A program made the position numbers and the translations under genes. The notes under the pieces are model-generated. The model was not told where the DNA came from, made no database searches, and saw only the letters and a list, made by a program, of their open reading frames with translations. This document shows positions 1 through 9,152 of a DNA stretch of 64,000 nt, piece after piece. The DNA is from Myceligenerans pegani. Lineage in GTDB: Bacteria > Actinomycetota > Actinomycetes > Actinomycetales > Cellulomonadaceae. Numbering within the stretch: position 1 is the first letter of the stretch; each line of letters begins with the position of its first letter. The DNA lies in contig NZ_JADBGR010000102.1 in assembly GCF_014892515.1 (NCBI RefSeq), positions 31,391 through 95,390 of the forward strand, given 5' to 3'.

Positions 1-1944
1 GTGTTCCACCGTGAGCCGGGGGTTGTCGGGGCGCAGCCGGACCGTGACCGTCACGGCGGTGTCCAGCCCGTTGCGCACGCGAATCGGGAGGTTGCCGCGA
101 TCGGAGATCAGGTTGATCCCCTCGCGAGGGATGACAGCGACGGCGTCGAGTACGTCCTGCGTGTAGGCGATGCCCTCGTCGACCGCCACCTGCCGCTGCT
201 CGGGGTCGGCGCGGTAGGCCACCGACAACGGGGTGACCAGGTGCCACAGCGAGTTCTGGCGGAGTTCGGCCGGGTCGTCCGCGATGGAGGAGAAGTCGAT
301 GATCCCGGTGCGGGTCTCGTCGATGCGGGCGACCTCGTGGGCGGCGAGATCCCGCTTGGCCGGCTCGTCGTACGGCAGCGGCGTGCGGGCGACCGGGGAG
401 GCGTCAGAGGCGAGGAGCTCGTCCAGCGGAGCCGGCTCCACCCAGGCGGCGTCGTTCAGGACACCGAGTATCGCGTCCACGGCGCCGGCGTCCGGATACC
501 AGGAGCGGTCCAGCGCGACCAGGGCGTGCGGTGGGTCGGCCGACTGCGCGACGATCGCCGACGTCTCGGCGAGCATCCGCTGCGCGGCCGCGGCACTCGT
601 GAGCACGGGCGTGGTGGTGCGGCTGGCCTCGCCCGCGCCGGAGTCGTCCGCCTCCGTCGACTCGGCCGCCCGGAGTGCGGGGGCCAGGTCCGTCCCGTCG
701 GTGAAAACGCGGGTCAGCGTCGCGTCGGCGACGGCGGTCCGCGCCGTGCCCTCCTTGAGGTCCACGTCCGCGCGGCTCTCCGCGACGCCCAGCGTCGTGG
801 GCGCGAAAGTGCCGTTCGCGAGGATCACGTTCGGTCGGTCCGCGTAGGTGGCGCCCGCCACGGTGACGCGATCCGCGACTCCGCGTGCGGGCCAGGCCAG
901 GCCTTCGCCCCACGACTTGGGGACCTTCCAGCCGTCGATCACCGGTGTGTTGAGGAAACCACGCATGCGGCCCCGTGAGACGTCGGCATGCGTGAGCGCG
1001 CCGATGTCCGGGTCCCAGGCGGGAAGCGCGAACGTGCTGGTCGCTTCGGTGGCGTCGAGGAAGTCGGAACCCCACAGCCGCAGTTGGTCGTCCTCGGCGG
1101 ACACCGCGAGGCCCATCACGTTGGGGTCGACCGCCAGTGAGACGTCGCCGGTCCGCGCGACCCGGAGCATCTGGTCGAGCCGGCCCTCCTCGGCGGCCTC
1201 CTGCGCCAGCCGGAGCTGGGCGCCCTCGAGATCGGCAGGGTCGACGATTCCCGTCGTCACGGGGGCGGCGACGGTGAGTCGCATCGGGGCCTGCCCGGCG
1301 CGCGTCACGCCGTCGTCGTACATGAGGAACGTGCGCAGCACGCCCACGCGGGCCGATGCGTCGTGAATCTCGACGGACAACTCGCGCGGACCCCAGCCCT
1401 GCAACGTGTACACGGCGGTCGGGAACGTGAGCTGGAGGCTCGTCGACTGCCCGGGGCCGAGCCTGCCGAGGTCCCGCCCGGAAGGACCGCTGGTCCCGAC
1501 GCGGTCGGTGAGCGCCAGGGACTCCCACGCCGACAACATCGAGCGCTGCGTGAGCGCGGCGGCGTTGACGGCGACCCGCGCGGTCAGTCCCTCGAGGGCC
1601 TGGTCCGTGGTGTTGGTGACCCGGACGGCGATCCGCACCTCGTCACCCGGCCGGGCCACGGTGGGGGAGACGGAGTCGAGGTCGACCGTGACCGGGGCGA
1701 CGACGTCGTTCGCCCGATCACGGACGACGGCGAACGTGGTGCCCCTGGTGGACGAGGCCGCCGTGGTCACCGGGGCGGAGGCAGCCGTGGTCCGCGGGGC
1801 CCCCGCGGTGGCGACAGGGCTCGCCGCGGCGGCGCCGGAGATCGCGCTCGCGGGCAGGAAGCCGCCCAGGAGCGTGAGGCACGTGGTGAGGATTCCTGCG
1901 GTGGTGCGGGCGCGACGCCGCCGGGCACCGTGATGCTGCGTCAT
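1..1944 (-). CDS. DUF6049 family secreted protein (3' end outside window)
   Basis: An open frame of 648 codons runs leftwards from ATG 1944-1942 to the window edge without a stop, so the gene is partial at its C terminus. The first residues are basic (MTQHHGARRRRAR) followed by a hydrophobic stretch and an Ala-rich AxA-type site, which reads as a signal peptide. The rest is Ig-like, rich in Val, Asp and Pro. Its ATG overlaps the TGA of the upstream NUDIX gene (ATGA), so the two are translationally coupled. DUF6049 proteins sit beside the CCA transferase and murJ-type flippase genes in many actinobacteria; function is unknown. The family name rests on this gene order and the domain look. Confidence 0.75.
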   Translation of the reverse strand, partial: MTQHHGARRRRARTTAGILTTCLTLLGGFLPASAISGAAAASPVATAGAPRTTAASAPVTTAASSTRGTTFAVVRDRANDVVAPVTVDLDSVSPTVARPGDEVRIAVRVTNTTDQALEGLTARVAVNAAALTQRSMLSAWESLALTDRVGTSGPSGRDLGRLGPGQSTSLQLTFPTAVYTLQGWGPRELSVEIHDASARVGVLRTFLMYDDGVTRAGQAPMRLTVAAPVTTGIVDPADLEGAQLRLAQEAAEEGRLDQMLRVARTGDVSLAVDPNVMGLAVSAEDDQLRLWGSDFLDATEATSTFALPAWDPDIGALTHADVSRGRMRGFLNTPVIDGWKVPKSWGEGLAWPARGVADRVTVAGATYADRPNVILANGTFAPTTLGVAESRADVDLKEGTARTAVADATLTRVFTDGTDLAPALRAAESTEADDSGAGEASRTTTPVLTSAAAAQRMLAETSAIVAQSADPPHALVALDRSWYPDAGAVDAILGVLNDAAWVEPAPLDELLASDASPVARTPLPYDEPAKRDLAAHEVARIDETRTGIIDFSSIADDPAELRQNSLWHLVTPLSVAYRADPEQRQVAVDEGIAYTQDVLDAVAVIPREGINLISDRGNLPIRVRNGLDTAVTVTVRLRPDNPRLTVEH

Positions 1945-2585
1945 GGGTGGTCTGGAGTCTCCAGGTGGGACATGCCGGATCGCAGAGCCGCGAGCAACTC
2001 GGGCGACGACCCCAGACGCTCGGCGGCGACGGCGGCCAGTCGCTGCTCGTTCGGGTAGGAAAGCTTGCTCGGGAGGTCGTCCATGCCGACCCAGATGACG
2101 TCCTCGGCCTCACCGTCGGGATCGCCCTCCACGGTGAGCGAGCCGCCGTCGGCGCGCAGCAGGAAGTGGTGCACCACCTTGTGCACACGACGGTCCTCAC
2201 CGGTGAACCAGTAGTCGATGACGCCGAGGTCGACCTGGATCGAGCCGCGGATGCCAGTCTCCTCGCGGATCTCGCGGATCGCAGCCTCCTCCGGGGTCTC
2301 GCGGCCCTCGAGGTGCCCCTTCGGGAGACACCACTCGATCCGGCCGCTGCGATTGCGGCGCAGGAGGACAGCGGCGTCGAACCCGGTGGGAGTGGCCGCG
2401 AGGCCCGGAGTCGGGCGGAGGACGAGTCCGCCGGCAGACGTCTCGTCCACGACGGGGAGGTGTGCGGTGGCGGCGGGCGCCATGACGAGACGAGAGGGAT
2501 CCACCCGGAGCGGTGCCCCACCGGGGGGCGTGGGCACCTCGGGGCGACCGATGGGTCGATCGCCGGCCGGTGCTGGGGTGGACAT
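1941..2585 (-). CDS. NUDIX hydrolase
   Basis: 214 aa. A complete Nudix box lies at residues 90-112, with G90, E96, the REIREE core (R104-E109) and G111, matching Gx5Ex7REUxEExGU, so the Mg-binding catalytic glutamates are present. The family hydrolyses nucleoside diphosphates linked to another moiety; the substrate cannot be read from sequence. The first 45 residues are Pro/Ala-rich and probably disordered. The gene is divergent from the CCA transferase and its stop overlaps the start of the DUF6049 gene, forming a two-gene unit. This gene pair next to a CCA-adding enzyme is a standard actinobacterial chromosomal arrangement. Confidence 0.9.
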   Translation of the reverse strand: MSTPAPAGDRPIGRPEVPTPPGGAPLRVDPSRLVMAPAATAHLPVVDETSAGGLVLRPTPGLAATPTGFDAAVLLRRNRSGRIEWCLPKGHLEGRETPEEAAIREIREETGIRGSIQVDLGVIDYWFTGEDRRVHKVVHHFLLRADGGSLTVEGDPDGEAEDVIWVGMDDLPSKLSYPNEQRLAAVAAERLGSSPELLAALRSGMSHLETPDHP

Positions 2586-2696
2586 GCCCCAACACTACCG
2601 ACTGCGCGGACCGTTCCCGATCACACGCACCGCGGTCTTCGGCGGTCCGCCATCTCCGTGGGAGACGTCGCGGGCGCGGCGGGTCTGGGAGAATCG

Positions 2697-4160
2697 GTGC
2701 TCGTGTCAACCCCTTCTGGTGCCAAGCCCGAGCTGGATCTCCTGCGCCGCGCACTCGGCGTGCTGACCGAGATGGCCCCGGCCGCGACCGATCTCGGAGA
2801 GGTGTTCCGCGCCGCGGGACACGAGCTCGCGCTGGTCGGTGGCCCGGTGCGGGACGCGTTCCTCGGCCGCGCGAGCAACGATCTCGACTTCGCGACGTCC
2901 GCGACGCCCGACGAGACGCAACGCCTCCTCGCCGCCTGGGGCGACGCGCACTGGGACATCGGCAAGGAGTTCGGCACCATCGGCGCGCGCAAGGGTGATG
3001 TCGTCGTCGAGGTGACCACCTACCGGACGGACCGGTACGACCCCGAGTCGCGGAAGCCCCTCGTCGAGTTCGGCGACTCGCTCGACGGCGATCTCTCGCG
3101 ACGAGACTTCACGGTGAACGCGATGGCCGTGCGCCTACCCGAGCTCACCTTCGTGGATCCGTTCGACGGACTCACCGATCTGGCGCGCAAGGTGCTCCGC
3201 ACGCCGATCGCGCCGGAACGGTCGTTCGACGACGATCCGCTGCGGATGATGCGGGCCGCGCGGTTCGCGGCCCAGCTGTCGTTTCACGTGGAACATGGGA
3301 CGCTCGCGGCGCTGGTCGCGATGGCCGCGCGGATCGAGATCGTCTCGGCCGAGCGGGTGCAGGCGGAGCTGAGCAAGTTGGCGACGTCGCCGAATCCGCG
3401 CGCCGGGCTCGAAGTGCTCGTCGACACCGGACTCGCCGACCACGTGCTGCCCGAACTCCCCGCGCTGCAACTGGAGATCGACGAGCACCACCGGCACAAG
3501 GACGTCTACGAGCACTCGCTGATCGTGCTCGACCAGGCGATCGCCCAGGAGACCGGGCCGGACGGGCCCGTACCCGCGCCGGACCTGGTGCTGCGCCTGG
3601 CCGCGTTGCTGCACGACGTCGGCAAGCCGGCCACCCGCAGGTTCGAGCCGGGCGGGGGAGTGTCCTTCCATCACCACGAGGTCGTCGGCGCGAAGCTGGT
3701 CTCGAAGCGGCTGCGCGCCCTGAAGTACGAGAAGCAGGTGGTGAAGGACGTCGCGCGGCTTGTGGAACTCCATCTCAGGTTCCACGGGTACGGGGACGGG
3801 GAATGGACCGACTCCGCCGTGCGCCGGTACGTGACCGACGCGGGTCCGCTGCTCGAGCGCCTGCACCGGCTGACCCGCGCCGACTGCACCACCCGGAACC
3901 GGCGTAAGGCACAACGGCTGTCCGATGCCTACACCCACCTCGAGAAGCGCATCGAGGCCCTCCGAGAGCAGGAGGAGATCGACGCGATCCGGCCGGATCT
4001 CGACGGAAACCGGATCATGGAGATCCTCGGCATCGGCCCCGGCCGCGAGGTGGGGCAGGCCTACAAGCACCTGCTGGGCCTCCGGATGGAGCACGGACCG
4101 CTGGGCGAGGCCGCCGCGACCGAGGAGCTCAAGAAGTGGTGGGCCGACCGGGAGTCCTGA
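2697..4160 (+). CDS. cca: CCA tRNA nucleotidyltransferase
   Basis: 487 aa if started at GTG 2697. It adds or repairs the 3' CCA end of tRNAs. The N terminus shows the class II nucleotidyltransferase head: LVGGPVRDAFLG followed by the SNDLDFAT metal motif with two Asp, and the RRDFTVNAMA and DDPLRMMRAARFA blocks. An HD phosphohydrolase-type domain follows (LLHDVGKPAT, then HHHE). The frame is open far upstream to 1947, but that part reads antisense to the NUDIX gene and is not conserved in character. GTG 2697 sits 5 nt after GGGAG (2687-2691); GTG 2703 is an equally in-frame alternative. Confidence 0.92.
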   Translation: MLVSTPSGAKPELDLLRRALGVLTEMAPAATDLGEVFRAAGHELALVGGPVRDAFLGRASNDLDFATSATPDETQRLLAAWGDAHWDIGKEFGTIGARKGDVVVEVTTYRTDRYDPESRKPLVEFGDSLDGDLSRRDFTVNAMAVRLPELTFVDPFDGLTDLARKVLRTPIAPERSFDDDPLRMMRAARFAAQLSFHVEHGTLAALVAMAARIEIVSAERVQAELSKLATSPNPRAGLEVLVDTGLADHVLPELPALQLEIDEHHRHKDVYEHSLIVLDQAIAQETGPDGPVPAPDLVLRLAALLHDVGKPATRRFEPGGGVSFHHHEVVGAKLVSKRLRALKYEKQVVKDVARLVELHLRFHGYGDGEWTDSAVRRYVTDAGPLLERLHRLTRADCTTRNRRKAQRLSDAYTHLEKRIEALREQEEIDAIRPDLDGNRIMEILGIGPGREVGQAYKHLLGLRMEHGPLGEAAATEELKKWWADRES

Positions 4161-4213
4161 CAGTGTTCTCCGGAGCCGCCGGGTTCGGCACCGCGGGCGT
4201 TCGTGTATCGCGT

Positions 4214-4246
4214 CCTGGGCCCCCGCCACCATTCCGGCGGCCCGGG
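4214..4246. terminator. hairpin between convergent cca and prs
   Basis: CCTGGG-ccc-CCGCC pairs with GGCGG-CCCGGG across the loop accattcc, an 11-bp stem with a 3-nt bulge, placed in the short gap between two convergent stops. No clear T tract follows on either side. It is probably a bidirectional terminator. Confidence 0.5.
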
Positions 4247-4277
4247 ATCGCGAGGCACGGGCTGTGGAACGCCCGGT

Positions 4278-5228
4278 TCAGACGTGCGTGGGGTCGAAGA
4301 GGGCACTGACGGACTCACCGGAGTGGATCCGGCGCACGGCCTCGGCGAAGGCCGACGCCACGCTGATCACCGTGAGCTTGTCGTGGGCCATGAGCTCCGT
4401 GGACGGGACCGTGTCGGTGGTGACGATCTCGACGACGTCCGGGTCGGCCGCGATCCGGTAGAGAGCATCGCCCGCGAAGATGCCGTGCGTACACGCGATG
4501 CGCACCGAGCGGGCGCCGTGCTCCCGGAGAAGATCCATGAGGGCTGCGATCGTGGTGCCGCCGGCGACCTCGTCGTCGAGCACGATGATGTCGCGTCCGC
4601 CGACATCGCCGATCAGCGACGTGATCTCGACGCGGTTGTCGTTGAAGCGTTCCTTCGCCGCCGCCGCGACCGGGACGCCGAGCATCTTCGCGAAGGTGCT
4701 CGCCGGCTTCGCGTTGCCGAGATCGGGTGAGACGACCGTCGTCTTCGACAGGTCGTTCGACGTGAAGTGGGACGCCAGCTCACGCAGCGCGTTGAGCTGG
4801 TCCGTCGGGACACGGAAGAAGGCGTGCACCTGCGGCGCGTGCAGCGTCATGGTGAGGATGCGCCCGGCGCCCGCCGTCTCCAGCAGGTCCGCGACGAGGC
4901 GCCCCCCGATGGAGATGCGCGGCGCGTCCTTCTTGTCCGACCGCGCGTAGGCGAAGTGCGGCATGACCGCCGTGATGCGCTGCGCCGAGGCTCCCTTCGC
5001 GGCGTCGATCATGAGCAGCAGCTCCATCAGGTTCTCCTGCGTCGGAGTGATGACGGGCTGCACGAGGAAGACGTCGCGCTCGCGGCAGTTCTCCATGAGC
5101 TGTGCCTGGAGGCAATCGTTGGCGAACCGGGTGATCTCCGCTGGGCTCAAGGGCACGCCGAGGTCAGCGCACATCTTCTGAGCGAAGCGCTGACCTGCGG
5201 AACCGGCGAAGACCCGAACTTCGGCCAT
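4278..5228 (-). CDS. prs: ribose-phosphate pyrophosphokinase (divergent type)
   Basis: 316 aa, the usual Prs length. It makes PRPP from ribose-5-phosphate and ATP for nucleotide, His and Trp synthesis. The PRPP loop is at residues 218-226 (DDEVAGGTT), the metal-ligand His at 130 (LTMTLHA), and the subunit-fold blocks ENLMELLLMIDA and HFAYARSDKKDAPR are clear. It departs from canonical Prs at several motifs: MTLHAPQVHAFF instead of MDLHA.QIQGFF, and SPDLGNAKPA where SPD.GGV.RA is usual. This fits a second Prs-like subfamily seen in Micrococcales. Whether it is the main PRPP synthetase of the cell cannot be told here. Confidence 0.85.
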   Translation of the reverse strand: MAEVRVFAGSAGQRFAQKMCADLGVPLSPAEITRFANDCLQAQLMENCRERDVFLVQPVITPTQENLMELLLMIDAAKGASAQRITAVMPHFAYARSDKKDAPRISIGGRLVADLLETAGAGRILTMTLHAPQVHAFFRVPTDQLNALRELASHFTSNDLSKTTVVSPDLGNAKPASTFAKMLGVPVAAAAKERFNDNRVEITSLIGDVGGRDIIVLDDEVAGGTTIAALMDLLREHGARSVRIACTHGIFAGDALYRIAADPDVVEIVTTDTVPSTELMAHDKLTVISVASAFAEAVRRIHSGESVSALFDPTHV

Positions 5229-5294
5229 GGACGCAGTGTAGGCGCGACCATGACCTCACGCCCAGCCTTGTCGGGACCTCGAACGAAAACGCGC

Positions 5295-5327
5295 GGCGCG
5301 GTGCCTGCTCGAGGCAGGCGCCGCGCC
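5295..5327 (-). terminator. intrinsic terminator of the MFS gene
   Basis: GGCGCGG-T-GCCTGC pairs with GCAGGC-G-CCGCGCC over a 5-nt loop (14-bp stem with one G-T pair). On the minus strand it is followed by GCGCGTTTTC, a short T run. It lies downstream of the leftward MFS gene and upstream of prs. Confidence 0.75.
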
Positions 5328-5420
5328 GCTCTGGCCCTGCCGAGCGCCGCTCCGACACACGGCGTGCGCAGTAGGGTGCGTCCGGACCGGCGTCCCGTTG
5401 CGGATGCCGGAAACCCGGGG

Positions 5421-6947
5421 TCAGTGACTCGGCCCGCCCTCGACCCTCTTGATGCGGGTGGCCAGGAAGATGGCCGTGGCCACGACGATCGCGCCGACCG
5501 TGAAGGAGAGGCGCGCGCCGCCCGTGAGTGCCGCGGCCTCGGAGGCACCGCCATCCTCCATCGCCGTCGAGCGGATCGTCATGAGCGCGACGAACAGCGC
5601 GATCCCCGCGGCCCCGGCGACCTGCTGCACCGTGTTGATCATGGCGGATCCGTGCGAGTAGAGGTGCAACTCGAGGTCACCCATCGCGGAGCTGAACAGC
5701 GGAGTGAAGGTGAAGCTCAGGCCCACCATCAGCACCAGCTGTGCCAGGACGATGAGCCACAGCGGCGTTCCCAGGTTGATGGTCGCCAACAGGATCACCG
5801 AGGCCGTAACGCCGATGAGCCCGGGAACCATGAGGGGACGCGGGCCGACCTTGTCGTAGAGGCGGCCCACCACCGGCCCCAGGAGACCCATGGCCAGACC
5901 GCCCGGGAGGACGACGAGCCCCGCCAAGGTCGGCGAGTAGCCCATCGCGTCCTGCAGCACGAGCGGCAGGAGGATCATCGCTCCGAACATCGCGACCATG
6001 GAGATGGCCATGATGCCGACAGCGAGCCGGAAGTTCCCCGAGCGGAACGTCCGCAGGTCGAGCAGAGCCGTGTCGGTGCGCTGGCGGGACAGCTGGCGCC
6101 AGATGAAGGCACCGAGCATCACCACGCCGACGACCAGCGGTACATAGGGGCTGACGACGGACGCTTCGTTCGCCGACTCCCCGAGCTGCGAGAGTCCCCA
6201 CACGATGCCACCGAACGCGAGGAGCGAAAGCAGGATCGACAGCGGGTCGATCGTCTGGGACTCCTTCTCTGCCACATCGCGGACCCACAGGATTCCGGCT
6301 GCCAGGGCGAGAGCGGCGACCGGGGTGACGACACCGAACACCGCACGCCATCCGGCAAGGTCGACGACCACACCGGACATGAGCGGACCGGTGGCGGGGG
6401 CCAGAGCAATGACGAGCGTGATGTTTCCCATGACCTTGCCGCGGATCTGCGGCGGCACGATCGTCATGATCGTGGTCATGAGCAGGGGCATCATGATCCC
6501 GGTGCCCATCGCCTGCACGACGCGGGCGGTGACGAGTATCCCGAAGGTGGGCGCGAGCGCTCCCAGCAGGGTCCCCGCGGTGAAGATGGACATCGCGAGG
6601 ATGTACGCGCTGCGGGTGCCGAGCCGGTTGATCAGATATCCCGTGGCGGGGATCACCACGGCCATGGTCAGCATGAAGGCCGTGGTGAGCCACTGGCCCG
6701 TGGTCTCGGTGATGGTCAGATCCGTCATGATCGAGGGCAGCGCGATCGTCATCGTGGTCTCGTTGAGGATCACGGTGAAGGCGGACACCATCAGCAGTGC
6801 GATGACGCGGAAGTGCGCCGGCGCGAGCTTCGTCGCGGCTCCGGTCTCCGGCGCTGGTGCGGCCACCTGGTCCGGGCGGTCCACGGCGTCCTCGCCCTCG
6901 GGTACGGCGGCGGGATTGTCGTCGATCGTATCGGTTCGTGTACTCAT
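5421..6947 (-). CDS. MFS transporter, DHA2 (14-TM) family drug:H+ antiporter type
   Basis: 508 aa from ATG 6947, which is preceded by GAGGGA. A longer frame starts at 7004 but lacks a ribosome site. After a ~45-residue acidic cytosolic tail come about 14 hydrophobic segments. Typical motifs are present: the ETTMTIALPSI segment in helix 1, the antiporter-like LAPATGPLMSG block in helix 5, and the QAMGTGIMMPLL block. DHA2 members export hydrophobic drugs, dyes or metabolites by proton antiport across the cytoplasmic membrane. No regulator gene adjoins it; the 260-bp upstream gap must hold its promoter. Confidence 0.88.
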   Translation of the reverse strand: MSTRTDTIDDNPAAVPEGEDAVDRPDQVAAPAPETGAATKLAPAHFRVIALLMVSAFTVILNETTMTIALPSIMTDLTITETTGQWLTTAFMLTMAVVIPATGYLINRLGTRSAYILAMSIFTAGTLLGALAPTFGILVTARVVQAMGTGIMMPLLMTTIMTIVPPQIRGKVMGNITLVIALAPATGPLMSGVVVDLAGWRAVFGVVTPVAALALAAGILWVRDVAEKESQTIDPLSILLSLLAFGGIVWGLSQLGESANEASVVSPYVPLVVGVVMLGAFIWRQLSRQRTDTALLDLRTFRSGNFRLAVGIMAISMVAMFGAMILLPLVLQDAMGYSPTLAGLVVLPGGLAMGLLGPVVGRLYDKVGPRPLMVPGLIGVTASVILLATINLGTPLWLIVLAQLVLMVGLSFTFTPLFSSAMGDLELHLYSHGSAMINTVQQVAGAAGIALFVALMTIRSTAMEDGGASEAAALTGGARLSFTVGAIVVATAIFLATRIKRVEGGPSH

Positions 6948-7209
6948 GTCGGGGTCCCTCTCCGGAGCAGTGCGGGGGCCGAGACCGCGAGCACCCTTGC
7001 ACACGACCTACGTCACTACGACGCACGTTCATGGTCGGGTATTCCCTCCCACGAGCGCGACCTGTTTATGGAGACGTCTGCCACGAGCAGAACTCATCGG
7101 TCGCGCGCAAGAGGTTCCGCCGCGCCGGGACGCGGCTACGGCGACTCCGCCGCTGCGGGACACGGCACCCATGCGACCCGAGGCGTCGCGGCGCCCGCCG
7201 GCCGGAGGA
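6948..7209. other. intergenic region between MFS and M23 peptidase genes
   Basis: 262 bp without a convincing gene. It should carry the MFS promoter (reading leftwards). The stretch around 7005-7030 has repeated ACGT and ACGAC words and could be a repressor site, but it is not a clean dyad. No terminator hairpin for the M23 operon was obvious. Confidence 0.4.
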
Positions 7210-8532
7210 TCAGGGCGCCGCCTGGGCCGGGTCGGTGCCTTCGTCACCCGGTTCCATCGGTTCCGGTACCTGCGCGGGAGCCGCGGTCCCGAGCGTCACG
7301 CCTTGCTGTGCCATGAACGGCTCGGGATCCACGGCCTGCGCGTTCATCCGTACCTCGAAGTGGAGGTGGCAACCGGACGAGGTGCCCGCACCGGCCGGGT
7401 CGACCCGTGAGTCACCGCCCATCGACGCGATCTGCTGCCCTGCCTCGACGATGTCCCCGACGGACACGAGGTTCGTCCCCGTCAGCAGGTGCCCGTAGGT
7501 CGTGTCCAGGCCGAGCCCGTGCTCGATGCGGATGGTGTTCCCCGTGCCCCAGCCCGTCCCGCCGGAGATCACGACACGGCCCGTGGCCGCCGCGTACACC
7601 GGCGTTCCACAGGCCGCCGCGATGTCCTGTCCCTGATGGAACCGTGACGCTCCCGCGATGCCGGTGTTCCGTGGGCCGTAGCCCGACGCCTTCGTGCCCA
7701 CCGCGGGATTCGCCCACCCACCGGCGCTCACCGCGGCCCGACCGATCGCCCCGGTGAGGCACGGCGCCCCCGGTGAGGCCCCCTGGATCGACGCGGACAA
7801 CGCCTCGAGATCCTGTTCGTCCGCGCCGCTGACCAGCCGCATCACCTGCAGCGCGCGGTCCCAGTAGCTGGCGTAGTGGTACGGGTCGGCGTTCCGCTGC
7901 GCCTTGTGCGCGGCGATGGTCGGTTCCATCGCCTGCCAGCCCTCGACCGCGAGCAGCCGGTCGTAGAAGCGGCCCGACGACGCCACGGGGTCCAGTCGCT
8001 CCTCGACCGTCCCGAACCACTTCTGCTCCTGGAACATCCCGATCGACGAGGTCAGGGAGCCGTCGGGGTTCCGTACGCCGAATCGGTCGTCGCCGTAGGT
8101 CAGGTTTCGCATGCCCGACTCGCCGAGGGCCGTCATCAGGGCGATCGCCTGTGCTTTCGCCGGCACTCCGCGCTCGGCGCCGACCTGGACGATCACCGTT
8201 CCGTTCTGCAGTTGCTCCGCGGTGAAGCCGCCGGCAGCCTGCTGGGCACCGTCTCCAGCGGCCACCACGACCGACCCCGAGACCCCGCACCCGGAGCCGC
8301 CGGTCATGGACTGCTGCCCGCCGATCATTCCCGCGACCAGCACCACCATCCCGACCAGCGCCGCCGGCAGCGCGAGCGTCGCCACTCCCAGCACGGCGAG
8401 CACGAGCAGCGCTCGTCTCGTGTGGTCGTCCTTCTTCGGACCCCGGCCCGGCGTCGCCGCCCGCCTCGCAGCCCTGCCCAGCGCCCTCGCCGCGAGCCGG
8501 CCGCCCTGCCTCGCCAGCCGCGACCCGCTCAC
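7210..8532 (-). CDS. M23 metallopeptidase with lysozyme-like domain (T4SS cell-wall hydrolase)
   Basis: 440 aa from GTG 8532, whose GTGA overlaps the upstream stop; the frame is open to 8763 but that part is antisense-like. A basic cytosolic start is followed by one transmembrane helix (about residues 45-70), then a lysozyme/transglycosylase-like region (QAIALMTALGESGMRNL, SIGMFQEQKWFGT, YHYASYWDRA) and a C-terminal M23 domain with both zinc motifs, HxxxD (HQGQD) and HxH (CHLHFEV). It should cut peptidoglycan outside the membrane to open a channel for the secretion machine, like the dual-domain hydrolases of Gram-positive conjugative elements. It is the last gene of the leftward operon. Confidence 0.88.
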   Translation of the reverse strand: MSGSRLARQGGRLAARALGRAARRAATPGRGPKKDDHTRRALLVLAVLGVATLALPAALVGMVVLVAGMIGGQQSMTGGSGCGVSGSVVVAAGDGAQQAAGGFTAEQLQNGTVIVQVGAERGVPAKAQAIALMTALGESGMRNLTYGDDRFGVRNPDGSLTSSIGMFQEQKWFGTVEERLDPVASSGRFYDRLLAVEGWQAMEPTIAAHKAQRNADPYHYASYWDRALQVMRLVSGADEQDLEALSASIQGASPGAPCLTGAIGRAAVSAGGWANPAVGTKASGYGPRNTGIAGASRFHQGQDIAAACGTPVYAAATGRVVISGGTGWGTGNTIRIEHGLGLDTTYGHLLTGTNLVSVGDIVEAGQQIASMGGDSRVDPAGAGTSSGCHLHFEVRMNAQAVDPEPFMAQQGVTLGTAAPAQVPEPMEPGDEGTDPAQAAP

Positions 8533-9152
8533 GACGGTGGCCTGATCTGCTCCGTGAGCCACGGCGAGCCGCCGTCCGCCCGGACGAGCATCACGGTGTA
8601 GGCGCCGACGTCCGTGGGCACGGTGACCTCCGTGAGGAGTGTCGAGGACTCGTCGACGACGGACGCGGGGCCGGTCACCTGACGCACCGGCACGTTCCGC
8701 GGGTCGACGTCCTCGTACACCACCCGTGCCTGGGGGGTGAGGAGCGGCGAGAGGCCCCGCCACCAGGCCTCGGCGGACTGATCGACGTCGGAGAACGCGG
8801 TGACGGCCGCCGTCGCCGCAGAGACCGCGGCCGTCCGGACGTCGTCGTCCCAGGTCGCCTCGACCTGTTCCGTCGGGGCCCCGTCGGCGTCGAACTCGGG
8901 CTCCTCCACTACCTCGAGCGCCGGGTCGCCCGGATCGACGTCGCCCTCGGCGACCGCGTCCGTCGGCGGCTCAGCGGAGGGATCGGCGCCCTCCGGGGCG
9001 GTCGCCGTGTCCTGCCGGCCGTCCTGCTCGGCGACGTTCCCGGTGTTCTCGATCCCGTCGCTCCGGCCAAGGCCGTCGTCCCGCGGCCAGCCGATCCACG
9101 CCGCCACCACGAGGACGACGGCGGTCACCACCACGATCACCACTCTGCGCAT
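8529..9152 (-). CDS. membrane-anchored extracytoplasmic protein of the T4SS-like operon
   Basis: 207 aa from ATG 9152, whose TGATG overlaps the upstream stop (a TTG codon precedes it in frame). One N-terminal transmembrane helix (residues 4-22), a long acidic linker, and a C-terminal ~110-aa domain with the alpha-plus-beta, NTF2-like look of VirB8/TcpC partners (AWWRGLSPLLTPQA; final segment PWLTEQIRP). Not assignable to a named family. Start-stop overlaps with both neighbours place it firmly in the secretion operon. Confidence 0.75.
   Translation of the reverse strand: MRRVVIVVVTAVVLVVAAWIGWPRDDGLGRSDGIENTGNVAEQDGRQDTATAPEGADPSAEPPTDAVAEGDVDPGDPALEVVEEPEFDADGAPTEQVEATWDDDVRTAAVSAATAAVTAFSDVDQSAEAWWRGLSPLLTPQARVVYEDVDPRNVPVRQVTGPASVVDESSTLLTEVTVPTDVGAYTVMLVRADGGSPWLTEQIRPPS

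Noticed and set aside
1947..2696. Long N-terminal extension of the CCA transferase frame
   Set aside because: It is antisense to the NUDIX gene, has no family similarity, and a good ribosome site stands before GTG 2697.
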